64,000 nucleotides of DNA from Planktomarina sp. (GCA_020629775.1 JAHDCP010000001.1:1-64000), one strand, 5' to 3'. Counted from the stretch's first letter, positions 28,098 to 39,793 are shown. Program-made: numbers and translations. The notes: generated by a model not told the origin, from the letters alone.

Positions 28098-28561
28098 GCC
28101 AACTGATCGCCACTTTCTTTTACGTGGGCCATTTGCGCCCGGCCCCGGGCACATGGGGCAGCTTTGCAGCACTGATTGTAGGATGGATCATCGTAAGTTT
28201 TTTCGGGGCCTGGGGGCTGGTTGTAGGCAGCTTTGCGGCTTTCGGCCTGGGGTATTGGGCAACCCAAAAATACACCGCAGGCAAAGTAGACCACGACCCA
28301 AGCGAAGTCGTCATTGATGAGGTCGTTGGCCAATGGCTGGCCTTGGTTCCGCTGGCCCTGGCCGCGCCCGCAATGTCCCCCATAACAATCGGGTTTTGCA
28401 TGATATCTTTTGCGCTGTTCCGGTTGTTCGACATTTGGAAACCAGGACTTGTTGGTTGGGCAGACCGGCAAGATGGGGCGTTGGGGGTTATGCTTGACGA
28501 CGTTATCGCTGGGATTATGGCGGCGCTAATAATGTCGGTCTTGGTATTTGGTGTCTTGTGA
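28094..28561 (+). CDS. pgpA: Phosphatidylglycerophosphatase A
   Basis: The 155-residue membrane protein has the PgpA motifs [21 protein letters not shown] and DIWKPG, and three or four hydrophobic segments. It removes the phosphate from phosphatidylglycerophosphate in phospholipid synthesis. The ATG overlaps the ispF stop as ATGA; a GTG at 28085 is possible. The 3' end overlaps pncC as GTGA, so all four genes from ispD should be one operon. Confidence 0.93.
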   Translation: MSQLIATFFYVGHLRPAPGTWGSFAALIVGWIIVSFFGAWGLVVGSFAAFGLGYWATQKYTAGKVDHDPSEVVIDEVVGQWLALVPLALAAPAMSPITIGFCMISFALFRLFDIWKPGLVGWADRQDGALGVMLDDVIAGIMAALIMSVLVFGVL

Positions 28562-29031
28562 CAGTTGCAAGTTCCATCGTCAGCCGTGCTGCATCTTTGG
28601 GCCTTAAAATCACCGCGGCTGAAAGCTGCACCGGCGGTATGATTTGTGCCGCGATCACCGACGTGCCAGGAAGTTCCGCCGTTTTCGAACGCGGTTTCAT
28701 CACATACTCTAACCGGGCAAAAACAGAAATGCTGGGGGTCACAACTGAAACCCTTGATGCCCACGGCGCCGTGTCTGAACCTGTTGCAACCCAGATGGCC
28801 GCTGGGGCTGCAAAAGCGGCTTCGGCCGATGTGGCCATATCAGTTTCCGGAATTGCGGGACCAGGCGGCAGCGACCACAAACCTGAAGGACGGGTCTGCT
28901 TCGGGCTGCACAAAAATGGGGCAACCCGTACTGAAACGATCGAATTTGGACCACTTGGGCGATCTGAGGTGCGAAAAGCAGCAACGGACCACGCCCTTGC
29001 CTTAATCTTGCGCGCTTTAGAAACTGCGTAA
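28558..29031 (+). CDS. pncC: Nicotinamide-nucleotide amidohydrolase (CinA C-terminal domain)
   Basis: The 157-residue protein consists only of the CinA C-terminal (PncC) domain: ITAAESCTGGMICAAITDVPGSS with the catalytic serine, GFITYSNRAKTEMLGV, and VSGIAGPGGSDHKPEGRVCFG. It hydrolyses NMN to nicotinate mononucleotide, recycling NAD by-products. The N-terminal COG1058 domain of full CinA is absent. It begins with GTG overlapping the pgpA stop and is last in the ispD operon. Confidence 0.93.
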   Translation: MTVASSIVSRAASLGLKITAAESCTGGMICAAITDVPGSSAVFERGFITYSNRAKTEMLGVTTETLDAHGAVSEPVATQMAAGAAKAASADVAISVSGIAGPGGSDHKPEGRVCFGLHKNGATRTETIEFGPLGRSEVRKAATDHALALILRALETA

Positions 29032-29045
29032 TTTCTGTCGCAGCA

Positions 29046-29080
29046 TTGCACCGGCCGTCTAATTATTAGGCAGCGTGCAA
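29046..29080 (+). terminator. Stem-loop after pncC, terminator-like
   Basis: The outer arms TTGCAC (29046-29051) and GTGCAA (29075-29080) and the inner arms CTAAT and ATTAG (29059-29069) form an imperfect hairpin 14 bases after the pncC stop. It is followed by a broken T run (ACTTTCGCTTTT), so termination of the ispD operon is plausible but not strong. The outer arms also resemble NtrC half-sites, and the downstream gene is amtB, so a control role for amtB is an alternative. Confidence 0.4.
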
Positions 29081-29174
29081 ACTTTCGCTTTTATCCCGCA
29101 AAGAATGCCCGCGCCGATTTGTGCCCCGCCAAAAATCTGCGACTCCGCCAATGGGACAAAAATTGGAGGGACCT

Positions 29175-30356
29175 ATGAACGGTGCAGATACCGCATGGAT
29201 CATTGTAGCCACAGCTTTGGTGCTGTTTATGACATTGCCTGGATTGGCATTATTTTACGGCGGGCTCGTACGTGCGCGCAACGTGCTGAGCGTGTTCATG
29301 CATTGCTTTGCCATTGCCTGCTTGATGAGTGTTCTTTGGTTGGCGGTGGGATATTCCATCGCATTTGGTGACGGGAACGCATATTGGGGTGGCCTGGGTA
29401 AGGCGTTTTTGAATGGCGTTGACGCTGACAGCCTTGCTGGCACGTTGCCAGAAGTCCTGTTCTTTGCCTTCCAAATGACATTTGCGATTATCACCCCGGC
29501 CTTGATCGTTGGGGCATATGTGGAACGGATCAGCTTTGCCTTTGTTTTGCTGTTCTCCAGCGCTTGGATGCTTCTGGTTTACGCCCCTGTGGTTCACTGG
29601 ATCTGGGGTGGTGGCTTGTTGGCGGGCGCTGAATGGTCCCTTTTCGAAAACGGCGTTAATGACTTTGCCGGAGGTATCGTGGTGCACCAGACTGCTGGCT
29701 TGGCCGCATTGATCTTGGCGGCTGTTTTGGGGCCACGGTCCAACAAATCAAAACCCCCACATAATCCAGGCATGGTTATGATCGGTGCCGCCATGTTGTG
29801 GGTCGGTTGGTTCGGCTTCAATGGCGGATCACAATTGGCCGCGGACGGTGGGGCCGCCATGGCTTTGACGGTAACCCATATTTCAGCCGCAACGGCATCC
29901 CTGACCTGGGCATTGTGGGAAAAAATCCGTCACGGCAAAGCATCTTTGGTGGGCATGGTTACCGGGACAATCGCTGGCTTGGCATCCATCACACCAGCAT
30001 CTGGATCTGTTGATCCTGTTCAAGCCATGATCATCGGCGGTGTCGCTGGGATCATGTGCCAAGAACTGTGTGGCATTGTGAAGAACGTGATTAAGATCGA
30101 CGATACGTTGGATGTCTTTGCTGTGCACGGCGTGGGCGGCATGTTCGGGATCGTTATGTTGGTGGTCTTCGGCCACGCAGGCGCGACAGAACAATTCGGC
30201 GGCTTGCTGGTGGTGGGTGTGTTCACCATCGTTGTAACGACAGTTCTGATCTACATCTGTAAGGCCATCGTGCCGCTTCGGGTATCGGAAGAAGATGAAC
30301 AGGTGGGCCTGGACCTGACATCCCATGGCGAACGCGCCTACGACATGACGTCTTAA
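29175..30356 (+). CDS. amtB: Ammonium transporter AmtB
   Basis: The 393-residue membrane protein has about eleven helices and Amt family motifs: MTLPGLALFYGGLVRARNVLSV, the pore region DFAGGIVVHQTAGLAAL with the first conserved His, and DDTLDVFAVHGVGGMFG with the second. It moves ammonium into the cell. A GGAGGG site lies five bases before the ATG at 29175; an upstream in-frame ATG would add 18 residues and lacks such a site. No glnK gene is next to it, although glnK-amtB pairs are the rule. A strong terminator follows. Confidence 0.95.
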   Translation: MNGADTAWIIVATALVLFMTLPGLALFYGGLVRARNVLSVFMHCFAIACLMSVLWLAVGYSIAFGDGNAYWGGLGKAFLNGVDADSLAGTLPEVLFFAFQMTFAIITPALIVGAYVERISFAFVLLFSSAWMLLVYAPVVHWIWGGGLLAGAEWSLFENGVNDFAGGIVVHQTAGLAALILAAVLGPRSNKSKPPHNPGMVMIGAAMLWVGWFGFNGGSQLAADGGAAMALTVTHISAATASLTWALWEKIRHGKASLVGMVTGTIAGLASITPASGSVDPVQAMIIGGVAGIMCQELCGIVKNVIKIDDTLDVFAVHGVGGMFGIVMLVVFGHAGATEQFGGLLVVGVFTIVVTTVLIYICKAIVPLRVSEEDEQVGLDLTSHGERAYDMTS

Positions 30357-30377
30357 TAGAAGCCAAAACGAAGACTA

Positions 30378-30402
30378 GGGCCGCCATTGTGCGGCCCTTT
30401 TT
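30378..30402 (+). terminator. Rho-independent terminator of amtB
   Basis: The arms GGGCCGC and GCGGCCC, with a six-base loop, are followed by five T, starting 22 bases after the amtB stop. This is the clearest plus-strand terminator in the window. Confidence 0.9.
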
Positions 30403-30405
30403 CAT

Positions 30406-30849
30406 TCACCCGTATAAATCCCCTGCCCGGCGTTCAAACGCCCGAACAATCCGCTGCATCGCTTCATTGAACACAACTCCAATGACCCCTTGCAGAATTG
30501 CGTTTTTGAATTCGAAATCCACGAAAAACGAAACTTCGCAGCCACCACCCACATCTTTGAAGCCCCAAGTGGACTGCATATATTTGAACGGTCCGTCCAA
30601 ATATTCTGTGTCAATTTCCGTGTCGTCAGGTCGCAACGTGACGCGGCTGCCGAAGCGTTCGCGAAAGACTTTGAAGCTGATGACCAGATCTGCCTCCATC
30701 ACCTCGGCTGGGCCTTTGGGGGTACGGCTTCTGATCCGCGCCGCAGAACACCAAGGAATGAATTCGGGGTATTTGGCCACGTCCGCCACCAAATCATACA
30801 TCTGCGCCGCAGTGTAAGGCATAATTCGTGTTTCCGAATGACGGGGCAT
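30406..30849 (-). CDS. RatA/Coq10-type START-domain protein
   Basis: The 147-residue protein has the polyketide_cyc/START fold motifs YTAAQMYDLVADVAKYPEFIPWC and LEFKNAILQGVIGVVFNE-type helix (here FEFKNAILQGVIGVVFNEAM). Relatives include Coq10, which helps ubiquinone delivery, and RatA, reported as an E. coli ribosome-association toxin; a Coq10-like role is the safer inference. The start MPRHSETRIMPY at 30849 has AAGGA seven bases upstream and is preferred to the reading from 30912. It is divergent from hpt and often lies near lipA in alphaproteobacteria, as here. Confidence 0.85.
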   Translation of the reverse strand: MPRHSETRIMPYTAAQMYDLVADVAKYPEFIPWCSAARIRSRTPKGPAEVMEADLVISFKVFRERFGSRVTLRPDDTEIDTEYLDGPFKYMQSTWGFKDVGGGCEVSFFVDFEFKNAILQGVIGVVFNEAMQRIVRAFERRAGDLYG

Positions 30850-30913
30850 GGTCTTTCCTTCTGGCATTCCAGCACCATTTCGGTAAATTCGCAGATGATT
30901 ACAAGGGGACACA

Positions 30914-31450
30914 ATGTCTACGCCAGCTTACGAAATTGACCAGTTGATCTCTGCCAAATCCATTGCGGCCCGCATTGAAGAATTGGTGCAAGACATTGAA
31001 CGAGACTTTGCCGACACAGACAAATTAGTCGTGGTGGGCTTGTTGCGTGGGTCGTTCGTGTTCATCGCTGATTTGGTGCGTGAAATTTCACTGCCCATCG
31101 AAGTGGATTTTCTTGAAGTGTCATCTTACGGCGATGCCATGGAATCTTCGCGCGAAGTACGGATCTTGAAAGATTTACGCGGCAAAATTGAAGGCCGCGA
31201 TGTTTTGATCGTAGAAGACATTGTGGACACTGGTCACACCATGATGAATGTCACAAAACACCTGCTGCAAAGATCGCCTGCCAGGTTAAAATCGATCGCG
31301 CTGCTGGACAAACCTTCACGCCGCGAAATTGACTTTAAGTCTGATTACTTAGGCTTTGAAATTCCTGATGAATTTGTTGTCGGTTATGGAATTGACTACG
31401 CCCAACGCAATCGCAACTTGCCGTATATCGGCAAGGTCCGTTTTGTATGA
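30914..31450 (+). CDS. hpt: Hypoxanthine phosphoribosyltransferase
   Basis: The 178-residue purine salvage enzyme shows the PRPP-binding motif [14 protein letters not shown] and the flexible-loop region [17 protein letters not shown]. It converts hypoxanthine (or guanine) and PRPP to IMP or GMP. It ends with ATGA shared with the next small gene, so they are co-translated. Confidence 0.94.
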   Translation: MSTPAYEIDQLISAKSIAARIEELVQDIERDFADTDKLVVVGLLRGSFVFIADLVREISLPIEVDFLEVSSYGDAMESSREVRILKDLRGKIEGRDVLIVEDIVDTGHTMMNVTKHLLQRSPARLKSIALLDKPSRREIDFKSDYLGFEIPDEFVVGYGIDYAQRNRNLPYIGKVRFV

Positions 31451-31638
31451 GCCCTTGGTTCTTTGTCAAAATGTCGCGCCTTGTGCGCAACCCACCATCC
31501 CGCAAAATGATCATTCTGTGGGCCGTGGTTATCGGCGCTGCTCTGACCCTTGCCGGGATTGAAAAATTCATCGGCTGGCCCGACTGGATGACTGTGAACC
31601 AATGGGGCGGACGGTTTGGCGGCGGCGGATTACGCTAG
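31447..31638 (+). CDS. Small single-span membrane protein after hpt
   Basis: The 63-residue product has one membrane segment ([21 protein letters not shown]) and a short tail [20 protein letters not shown]. Its ATG overlaps the hpt stop as ATGA. I do not recognise a characterised family; similar short membrane proteins occur beside hpt in Rhodobacteraceae as far as I recall, but this needs a search. Its 3' end overlaps the convergent lipA stop by nine bases. Confidence 0.65.
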   Translation: MSPWFFVKMSRLVRNPPSRKMIILWAVVIGAALTLAGIEKFIGWPDWMTVNQWGGRFGGGGLR

Positions 31639-32577
31639 GGCCGCGTCACGGGCTGCGCGCAGGCGGGCATAATCATCCCCCGCGTGGTACGAAGACCGCG
31701 TAAGCGGCGTGGCAGAAACCATCAAAAACCCTTTGTTCCAGGCAGCTTGCTCGTAGGAGTTAAACTCCTCAGGCGTGACAAATCTGTCCACTGCGTGGTG
31801 TTTGGGGGTTGGCTGCAAATACTGCCCGATGGTCAGAAAATCGATATCGGCAGCCCGCATGTCGTCCATAACCTGAACCACTGCTTGGCGATCTTCCCCT
31901 AAACCCACCATAATTCCAGATTTGGTAAATATCGAAGGATCAATTTCCTTGACCCGCTGCAACAGCCGCAACGAATGAAAGTACCGCGCGCCTGGGCGCA
32001 CTTCAGGGTAAAGGCCAGGCACCGTTTCCAGGTTGTGGTTGAACACGTCAGGCTTGGCCCGCACCACAACTTCCAAAGCACTGTCGTCGCAGCGAATGAA
32101 ATCGGGTGTCAGAATTTCGATGGTCGTGCCGGGCGATTGTTTGCGAATGGCCCGGATGGTCTGCGCAAAATGTTCTGCGCCACCGTCAGCCACATCGTCC
32201 CGGTCAACTGACGTCACCACAACGTGGTTCAGACCAAGTTTTTTCACCGCATCCGCCACGCGACCCGGCTCAAACACGTCCAAATCTTCGGGGGGTTTGC
32301 CTGTGGCGATGTTACAGAACGTGCAAGCGCGGGTACACACCTCGCCCATGATCATCATGGTGGCGTGGCCTTGGTTCCAGCACTCACCAACATTTGGACA
32401 ACCGGCTTCTTCGCATACGGTAACCAATTTGTTTTCACGCATAATATCACGTGTCTTTTGGTATCCTTCACCCACTGGCGCTTTAACCCTGATCCAATCC
32501 GGCTTTTTGGGCTGCGGATTGTCCGGTTTGCGGGCTTTTTCAGGGTGTCGCTGTTCAGGGATTTTAAGATCGCGCAC
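31630..32577 (-). CDS. lipA: Lipoyl synthase
   Basis: The 315-residue radical-SAM enzyme has both cluster motifs: [13 protein letters not shown] for the auxiliary cluster and [13 protein letters not shown] for the SAM cluster, plus [10 protein letters not shown] near the end that completes the auxiliary site. It inserts sulfur into octanoyl groups on E2 and GcvH proteins. The start is a GTG ([15 protein letters not shown]) with AGAGG upstream; the reading from 32703 adds 42 residues absent from the family. A TATAAT hexamer lies at 32603-32608 upstream but without a clear -35 partner. Confidence 0.96.
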   Translation of the reverse strand: MRDLKIPEQRHPEKARKPDNPQPKKPDWIRVKAPVGEGYQKTRDIMRENKLVTVCEEAGCPNVGECWNQGHATMMIMGEVCTRACTFCNIATGKPPEDLDVFEPGRVADAVKKLGLNHVVVTSVDRDDVADGGAEHFAQTIRAIRKQSPGTTIEILTPDFIRCDDSALEVVVRAKPDVFNHNLETVPGLYPEVRPGARYFHSLRLLQRVKEIDPSIFTKSGIMVGLGEDRQAVVQVMDDMRAADIDFLTIGQYLQPTPKHHAVDRFVTPEEFNSYEQAAWNKGFLMVSATPLTRSSYHAGDDYARLRAARDAALA

Positions 32578-32598
32578 GGGTGCCTCTAATTTGTTTGA

Positions 32599-34938
<2,340 letters not shown>

Positions 34939-34946
34939 AAATCTTG

Positions 34947-34985
34947 CGCCGCGCCAAGGGTGGGAGAAAAATCCTTGGCGCGGCG
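34947..34985. terminator. Hairpin between convergent katG and DUF6456 gene
   Basis: Perfect 13-base arms (CGCCGCGCCAAGG and CCTTGGCGCGGCG) enclose a 13-base loop in the 53-base gap. On the minus strand the arm is followed by CAAGATTTTT, so it can end the DUF6456 transcript; on the plus strand there is no T run, yet the very stable stem may still mark the katG 3' end. Confidence 0.75.
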
Positions 34986-34991
34986 TACGGC

Positions 34992-36068
34992 CTATCCCAC
35001 CAAATCGGAGGTGGTCGCCGTGTCCTGGTAATGCCGTGCCAAACGTTGAAGTGCGATGCGCAAGACAACTTTTCCCGATCTTGCAGACCACCCCATGGCG
35101 GCTTCGGATTTTTCCAAGCCCTGCAACTGGCAGCACGTTCTATAGGCAACGTCAGCAAGACCCGGCCCCAACAATTGCAAAGCAACATAAACACGATGGG
35201 CGGCTTGATCTGTGGCCGTTTGGGCATCCGGGATTGCCATGAACCCCTGCCAAACGGCCGGCACCACATGGGACAAGCACGCAATCTCAAAATCTTCACG
35301 CAAACGTTCGCCCGCAGCCATATGTTCTGGCCCCAAGAACGGATTTCCATCCCGTTCTTTGCGGCGGCCCAACAGCATCAAGGGGCTTTCAGCAATGGCT
35401 TTGCGGGTCGGTTGGTGCCCAGATGATTGCAGATCTTCTAGATCATCGTCTTCTTCCGCGGCATCTTGCAAAAGTTCCGCAAGCTTTGCGCGTCCAGCAG
35501 CAGTCAGAGAATACCGCACAATCCGTAAATCAGGATGTTCTGTGGCGATCCACCCTTCCAAAGCCAGTGACATGACCAATGAACGGCTGGCGCTGCCCAA
35601 GCGTTCGGTCACGCCTTCGTCGGTGTCACGCACAATGACAGCTGTGTCAAAACCCGTGGCGACGGCCAGAACAGCGCCGCGTTCACGCAAGCGGCGCAAT
35701 ACACGCCTTGCGTCAGCCTCCAGGTTTTCTGGCAACGGGGGAAACTCTGTTTTTGTCTGCGCAGTTTGGGTTTGCATGGTGTGTCCTCGCTTCATGGCGG
35801 GCCCGGACGCGTTAACCTGGGTTAACCATTCCAAAGCCTGATCAATCAGCGGATTGTCACGTTGCCCTTCCACCCGGCGCACCTGGCGTAAAATAGTGGA
35901 TGGGTGCACCCCATGGTTTCGGGCCAAAACCCGAATGGGAACTCCATAAACAGTGTGCGCAAGGTAAACGCGCGCGGCATTGTTCAACCAATGCGGGAAC
36001 GCAATACCGGACAAATCGGCCACTTTTGCGCTGGGACCTAGCAAAGGCTTAACCATGTTATCCACCAT
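34992..36068 (-). CDS. DUF6456 helix-turn-helix protein
   Basis: The protein is about 358 residues. The N-terminal third holds a helix-turn-helix (ARVYLAHTVYGVPIRVLARNHGVHPSTILRQVRRVE), the middle a winged-helix-like segment (LSLALEGWIATEHPDLRIVRYSLTAAGRAKLAELL) and the C-terminal part the DUF6456 domain (AGERLREDFEIACLSHVVPAVWQGF). It is a probable DNA-binding regulator of Rhodobacterales with no known target. The ATG at 36068 is used; ATG 36056 and TTG 36101 are possible. It is divergent from a DUF6477 gene, with a seven-base inverted repeat in the gap. Confidence 0.8.
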   Translation of the reverse strand: MVDNMVKPLLGPSAKVADLSGIAFPHWLNNAARVYLAHTVYGVPIRVLARNHGVHPSTILRQVRRVEGQRDNPLIDQALEWLTQVNASGPAMKRGHTMQTQTAQTKTEFPPLPENLEADARRVLRRLRERGAVLAVATGFDTAVIVRDTDEGVTERLGSASRSLVMSLALEGWIATEHPDLRIVRYSLTAAGRAKLAELLQDAAEEDDDLEDLQSSGHQPTRKAIAESPLMLLGRRKERDGNPFLGPEHMAAGERLREDFEIACLSHVVPAVWQGFMAIPDAQTATDQAAHRVYVALQLLGPGLADVAYRTCCQLQGLEKSEAAMGWSARSGKVVLRIALQRLARHYQDTATTSDLVG

Positions 36069-36176
36069 TTTATCCACAATTTCAGTCAAACTATCGCCCA
36101 ATTGGTTACTTGATTGTTAAAATCCGCTGCAATTTCGAGCTTTGTTTACAAATATTAAACAGTTGCAAAACCAACG

Positions 36177-36194
36177 CTCGCTATTTCTAGCGAG
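36177..36194. promoter_or_regulatory. Seven-base inverted repeat between DUF6456 and DUF6477 genes
   Basis: CTCGCTA, a TTTC centre and TAGCGAG form a perfect inverted repeat in the 191-base gap between the two divergent genes. No T run follows. It may be an operator for the DUF6456 regulator or a short hairpin; no binding evidence exists. Confidence 0.35.
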
Positions 36195-36259
36195 GGCGCA
36201 ACACCCGATTAGGTTGTGTTTTTTGGTGTTTATCGTCGAATTTTACGAAAGAAACCAAC

Positions 36260-36535
36260 ATGCACCATCAAGATATCCCCACCCTGCGCAGACCAAAGAT
36301 TTTGTGGCGGGCGGCACGGGCCGGGGTTGGCAAACTTCCCTTGGACGTTTTGTTAACGCGCGTTTTAGGCGGCGCCCCAACAGAAAACGGCGCCAAATTG
36401 CGGGCAACCTTGTTGGAACGGGAATCGCAGTGGGAACTTGAAAGAAAACAAAAGCGCCCGGACTATTCACCGTCCGGGCACGTTCTGTGTTTGATTGCCT
36501 TGATCAGCCTGATGGGCCGACAAGACCCGATTTAA
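36260..36535 (+). CDS. DUF6477 family protein
   Basis: The 91-residue protein is basic at its N terminus (LRRPKILWRAARAGVGKL) and ends with YSPSGHVLCLIALISLMGR, which fits the Rhodobacterales DUF6477 family. No membrane span or catalytic motif is evident. It is divergent from the DUF6456 gene, a pairing I recall from related genomes. The stop overlaps the convergent mttB-like stop by four bases. The ribosome site is weak. Confidence 0.7.
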   Translation: MHHQDIPTLRRPKILWRAARAGVGKLPLDVLLTRVLGGAPTENGAKLRATLLERESQWELERKQKRPDYSPSGHVLCLIALISLMGRQDPI

Positions 36536-38073
36536 ATGAACGCATCCGGCATGGAGGCCTTCTTGTCAGCGACATAGGCTTCCAGTGCCGCCCGGATCGA
36601 AGGATCCATTGGGGGTTGTTGATAATTGTTCAACAGATACTTCACGCGTTCTTGGGCCAGGGTCTGCGTGTCACGCGCCCCTTCTTCGTACCATGTCTCA
36701 AACGGTTTGTAGTCGAACAAGTCAGACCGCCAGAACGCATCTGCGTAATTGTTTTGCGTGTGTTCACACCCAAGGTAGTGACCACTTGGCCCCACTTCTT
36801 CAATTGCGCCCATGGCCTGGGCGTTTTCGTCACTGGGCACGCCAGCGGCCATGCGTTGCAGTGTTCCAAGTTGGTCTGCGTCCATCACGAACTTTTCGTA
36901 AGAACTGACCAAGCCACCTTCCAACCAGCCGCACGAATGCAACATGAAGTTCACACCGCCCAACAAAGCGGCATTCAAAGTGTTGGAAGATTCGTAAGCC
37001 GCCTGCGCATCGGGAAGCTTGGACCCGCACAAGCCACCGCCAGACCGGAACGGCAAATTCATGCGACGGGCCAACTGGCCAGCGCCATACAGAATCTGGC
37101 TGGCTTCCGGTGTTCCGAATGTTGGTGCGCCGGAATTCATGTCGATGGAGGTCACAAACGTGCCAAAGATAACGGGCGCACCCGGGCGCACCAATTGGCT
37201 GTAGGCGATACCGGCGGTAACTTCCGCCAAAACTTGCGTCAACGTGCCAACAACAGACACAGGCGCCATGGCCCCGCCCACGATGAAGGGGGAAACGATG
37301 CACCCTTGATTGTTTTTCGCGAACACTTCCAAAGCGCCCATCATGATACCATCAAACGTCAGCGGTGAGTTGATGTTGATCAAGGATGTCATGACCGTGT
37401 TTTCTTGAACGAATTCTTTGCCGAACAGAATTTCACACATATCAACCGAATCTTGCGCGCGGCTGGGTTCTGTCACCGATCCCATAAATGGTTTGTCGGA
37501 ATACAACATGTGCGCCAGCAACATGTCCAAATGGCGCTTGTTCACGGGCACGTCTGTTGGTTCACAGACCGTCCCACCCGAATGATGAAGATATTTGGAC
37601 ATATAGCCCAGTTTCACGAAATTCGTGAAATCGGCCATGGTGGCGTAACGGCGGCCGCCATCAACGTCCCGCACAAAGGGTGGGCCATATACAGGGGCGG
37701 CCACCAACGACTTGCCACCGATGACGACGTTCTTTTCAGGGTTGCGGGCATGTTGGGTGTATTGAGACGGGGCTGTTTCACACAATTTGCGCGCCAGACC
37801 ACGTGGGATGCGAACGCGTTCGCCTTCAACATTGGCCCCTGCATCACGCCACAGCTGCAAAGCGCCGGGGTTGTCCACGAAGTTAACGCCGATTTCTTCC
37901 AAAACCGTGTCAGCGTTGTGTTCAATCAACGCCAGGGTTTCTTCAGGCAACATTTCTATCTGGGGGATCTGCCGATCGATGTAAGGCGCGGTTTCAATTT
38001 TGAATGCCGTCCGTTCGGCACGGCGGGCTGCCCCACCGCCACTGCGTGATCTGCGCGCTGCACGTTCGCTCAT
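36532..38073 (-). CDS. MttB-superfamily methyltransferase, non-pyrrolysine type
   Basis: The 513-residue protein belongs to the trimethylamine methyltransferase (MttB) superfamily. Motifs include the VLEEIGVNFVDNPGALQLWRDAGA N terminus, AQDSVDMCEILFG, VTAGIAYSQLVRPGAPVIFG and GPSGHYLGCEHTQNNYADAFWRSDL. No in-frame amber codon is present, so it lacks pyrrolysine and should act on a quaternary amine such as glycine betaine, carnitine or a related compound, as MtgB-type relatives do. No corrinoid protein or activase gene is nearby. The start MSERAARRSRSGG at 38073 has AGGGG upstream; 38103 is an unlikely extension. Confidence 0.88.
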   Translation of the reverse strand: MSERAARRSRSGGGAARRAERTAFKIETAPYIDRQIPQIEMLPEETLALIEHNADTVLEEIGVNFVDNPGALQLWRDAGANVEGERVRIPRGLARKLCETAPSQYTQHARNPEKNVVIGGKSLVAAPVYGPPFVRDVDGGRRYATMADFTNFVKLGYMSKYLHHSGGTVCEPTDVPVNKRHLDMLLAHMLYSDKPFMGSVTEPSRAQDSVDMCEILFGKEFVQENTVMTSLININSPLTFDGIMMGALEVFAKNNQGCIVSPFIVGGAMAPVSVVGTLTQVLAEVTAGIAYSQLVRPGAPVIFGTFVTSIDMNSGAPTFGTPEASQILYGAGQLARRMNLPFRSGGGLCGSKLPDAQAAYESSNTLNAALLGGVNFMLHSCGWLEGGLVSSYEKFVMDADQLGTLQRMAAGVPSDENAQAMGAIEEVGPSGHYLGCEHTQNNYADAFWRSDLFDYKPFETWYEEGARDTQTLAQERVKYLLNNYQQPPMDPSIRAALEAYVADKKASMPDAFI

Positions 38074-38218
38074 CGGTCTTACCCCTTTGGTGTGTATGCG
38101 CATTTGATAGGCAATTCCCCAACGCCGCCACGCAGAAAATCCGCCATCTGCGACCGGAAAGCGACATCTGCTGTCGGTTCAGCCTTGAACCCCCGCAGGA
38201 CGCGGCGTAAATCGCGCC

Positions 38219-39793
38219 ATGACACAAACCCACGACCGCCTGCTTATCATCGATTTCGGAAGCCAGGTCACCCAGCTGATCGCGCGGCGATTGCGGGAAC
38301 TGAGCGTTTATTGCGAAATTCATCCCTATCAAAATGTCGATGACGCCTTTTTGGCGGACTTCGCCCCCAAAGCTGTGATCTTTTCCGGCGGGCCCGACAG
38401 TGTGACCCGCGAAGGATCGCCGCGCCCCCCGGAATCAGTTTTCCAAAAGGGCATACCAATCTTGGGCATTTGTTACGGCCAACAGGTGATGATGCAAATG
38501 CTGGGCGGCGAAGTGCATGGCGGCAAAAACACCGGCGGTGGCGGCACAGCAGAATTTGGCCGCGCTTTTGTAACGCCCACTGCGGACAGCTTGTCCTTGT
38601 TGGAAGGCTGGTTTGAAGAAGACCGCGAACAAGTTTGGATGTCCCACGGGGACCACGTGGCCAAGTTGGCCCCTGGATTTGAAGTATATGGCACATCCCC
38701 CAATGCACCTTATGCAATTACAGCAGATGCATCGCGCAACTTCTTTGCAGTGCAATTCCACCCCGAAGTACACCACACACCCAACGGTGCAAAGCTATAT
38801 GAAAACTTTGTCCGCCTTGCTGGGTTCACAGGTGATTGGACGATGGCAGGTTACAAAGACCAAGCCATTCAAAACATCCGCGATCAAGTTGGCGATAAAC
38901 AAGTAATCTGCGGTCTTTCGGGTGGCGTTGACAGTTCGGTCACCGCGGCCCTGTTGCACGAAGCGATCGGCGATCAATTGACATGTGTTTTTGTTGATCA
39001 TGGATTGTTGCGCAAAGACGAGGGCGCTGACGTTGTTGCCATGTTCCGCGACAACATGAACCTTAAAGTCATCCATGCTGATGAAGCAGACCTGTTCTTG
39101 GGGGAATTGGAGGGCCAATCCGACCCCGAAACCAAACGCAAAATCATTGGGCGTTTGTTCATTGACGTCTTCCAAAAATACGCGAACGAGATCGAAGGTG
39201 CGGAATTTTTGGCCCAAGGCACCCTGTACCCGGATGTGATCGAATCTGTCTCCTTCAGTGGCGGGCCTTCGGTCACCATCAAATCCCACCACAACGTGGG
39301 CGGCTTGCCAGAAAAGATGGGCCTGAAATTGGTGGAACCGCTGCGCGAATTGTTCAAAGACGAAGTGCGCGTTTTGGGCCGTGAATTGGGGTTGCCCGCC
39401 AGCTTTATCGGCCGCCACCCCTTCCCCGGCCCCGGTCTTGCGATCCGTTGTCCCGGCGAAATAACGCGGGCCAAATTGGATATCCTGCGTGAAGCGGATG
39501 CAGTCTATATCGACCAGATCCGCAAGCACGGGCTGTATGATGATATTTGGCAGGCGTTTGTGGCTATTTTGCCCGTGCGCACCGTGGGTGTCATGGGCGA
39601 TGGGCGAACATATGATTATGCCTGTGCGCTGCGGGCGGTCACGTCTGTCGATGGAATGACGGCAGATTATTATCCCTTCAGCCATGAATTCTTGGGCGAA
39701 ACCGCGACGCGCATCATCAACGAAGTGCCAGGGATTAACCGGGTCACGTACGACATTACATCGAAACCACCGGGCACCATCGAATGGGAATAA
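38219..39793 (+). CDS. guaA: GMP synthase (glutamine-hydrolysing)
   Basis: The 524-residue enzyme has the class I glutaminase domain with the nucleophile in GICYGQQVM and His in [11 protein letters not shown], the ATP pyrophosphatase loop SGGVDSSV, and the C-terminal dimerisation domain ending KPPGTIEWE. It makes GMP from XMP. There is no good ribosome site close to the ATG (an AGGA lies 18 bases upstream), so the mRNA may be leaderless or weakly initiated. It overlaps the next gene by 10 bases. Confidence 0.97.
   Translation: MTQTHDRLLIIDFGSQVTQLIARRLRELSVYCEIHPYQNVDDAFLADFAPKAVIFSGGPDSVTREGSPRPPESVFQKGIPILGICYGQQVMMQMLGGEVHGGKNTGGGGTAEFGRAFVTPTADSLSLLEGWFEEDREQVWMSHGDHVAKLAPGFEVYGTSPNAPYAITADASRNFFAVQFHPEVHHTPNGAKLYENFVRLAGFTGDWTMAGYKDQAIQNIRDQVGDKQVICGLSGGVDSSVTAALLHEAIGDQLTCVFVDHGLLRKDEGADVVAMFRDNMNLKVIHADEADLFLGELEGQSDPETKRKIIGRLFIDVFQKYANEIEGAEFLAQGTLYPDVIESVSFSGGPSVTIKSHHNVGGLPEKMGLKLVEPLRELFKDEVRVLGRELGLPASFIGRHPFPGPGLAIRCPGEITRAKLDILREADAVYIDQIRKHGLYDDIWQAFVAILPVRTVGVMGDGRTYDYACALRAVTSVDGMTADYYPFSHEFLGETATRIINEVPGINRVTYDITSKPPGTIEWE

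Noticed and set aside
29081-29174. Sigma-54 promoter upstream of amtB
   Set aside because: No GG-N10-GC pair with the right context was found, and the resident NtrC lacks the sigma-54 loop.
35811-35827. Doubled GTTAACC repeat resembling paired CtrA half-sites
   Set aside because: Lies inside the DUF6456 coding sequence and the spacing between TTAA units is six, not seven.
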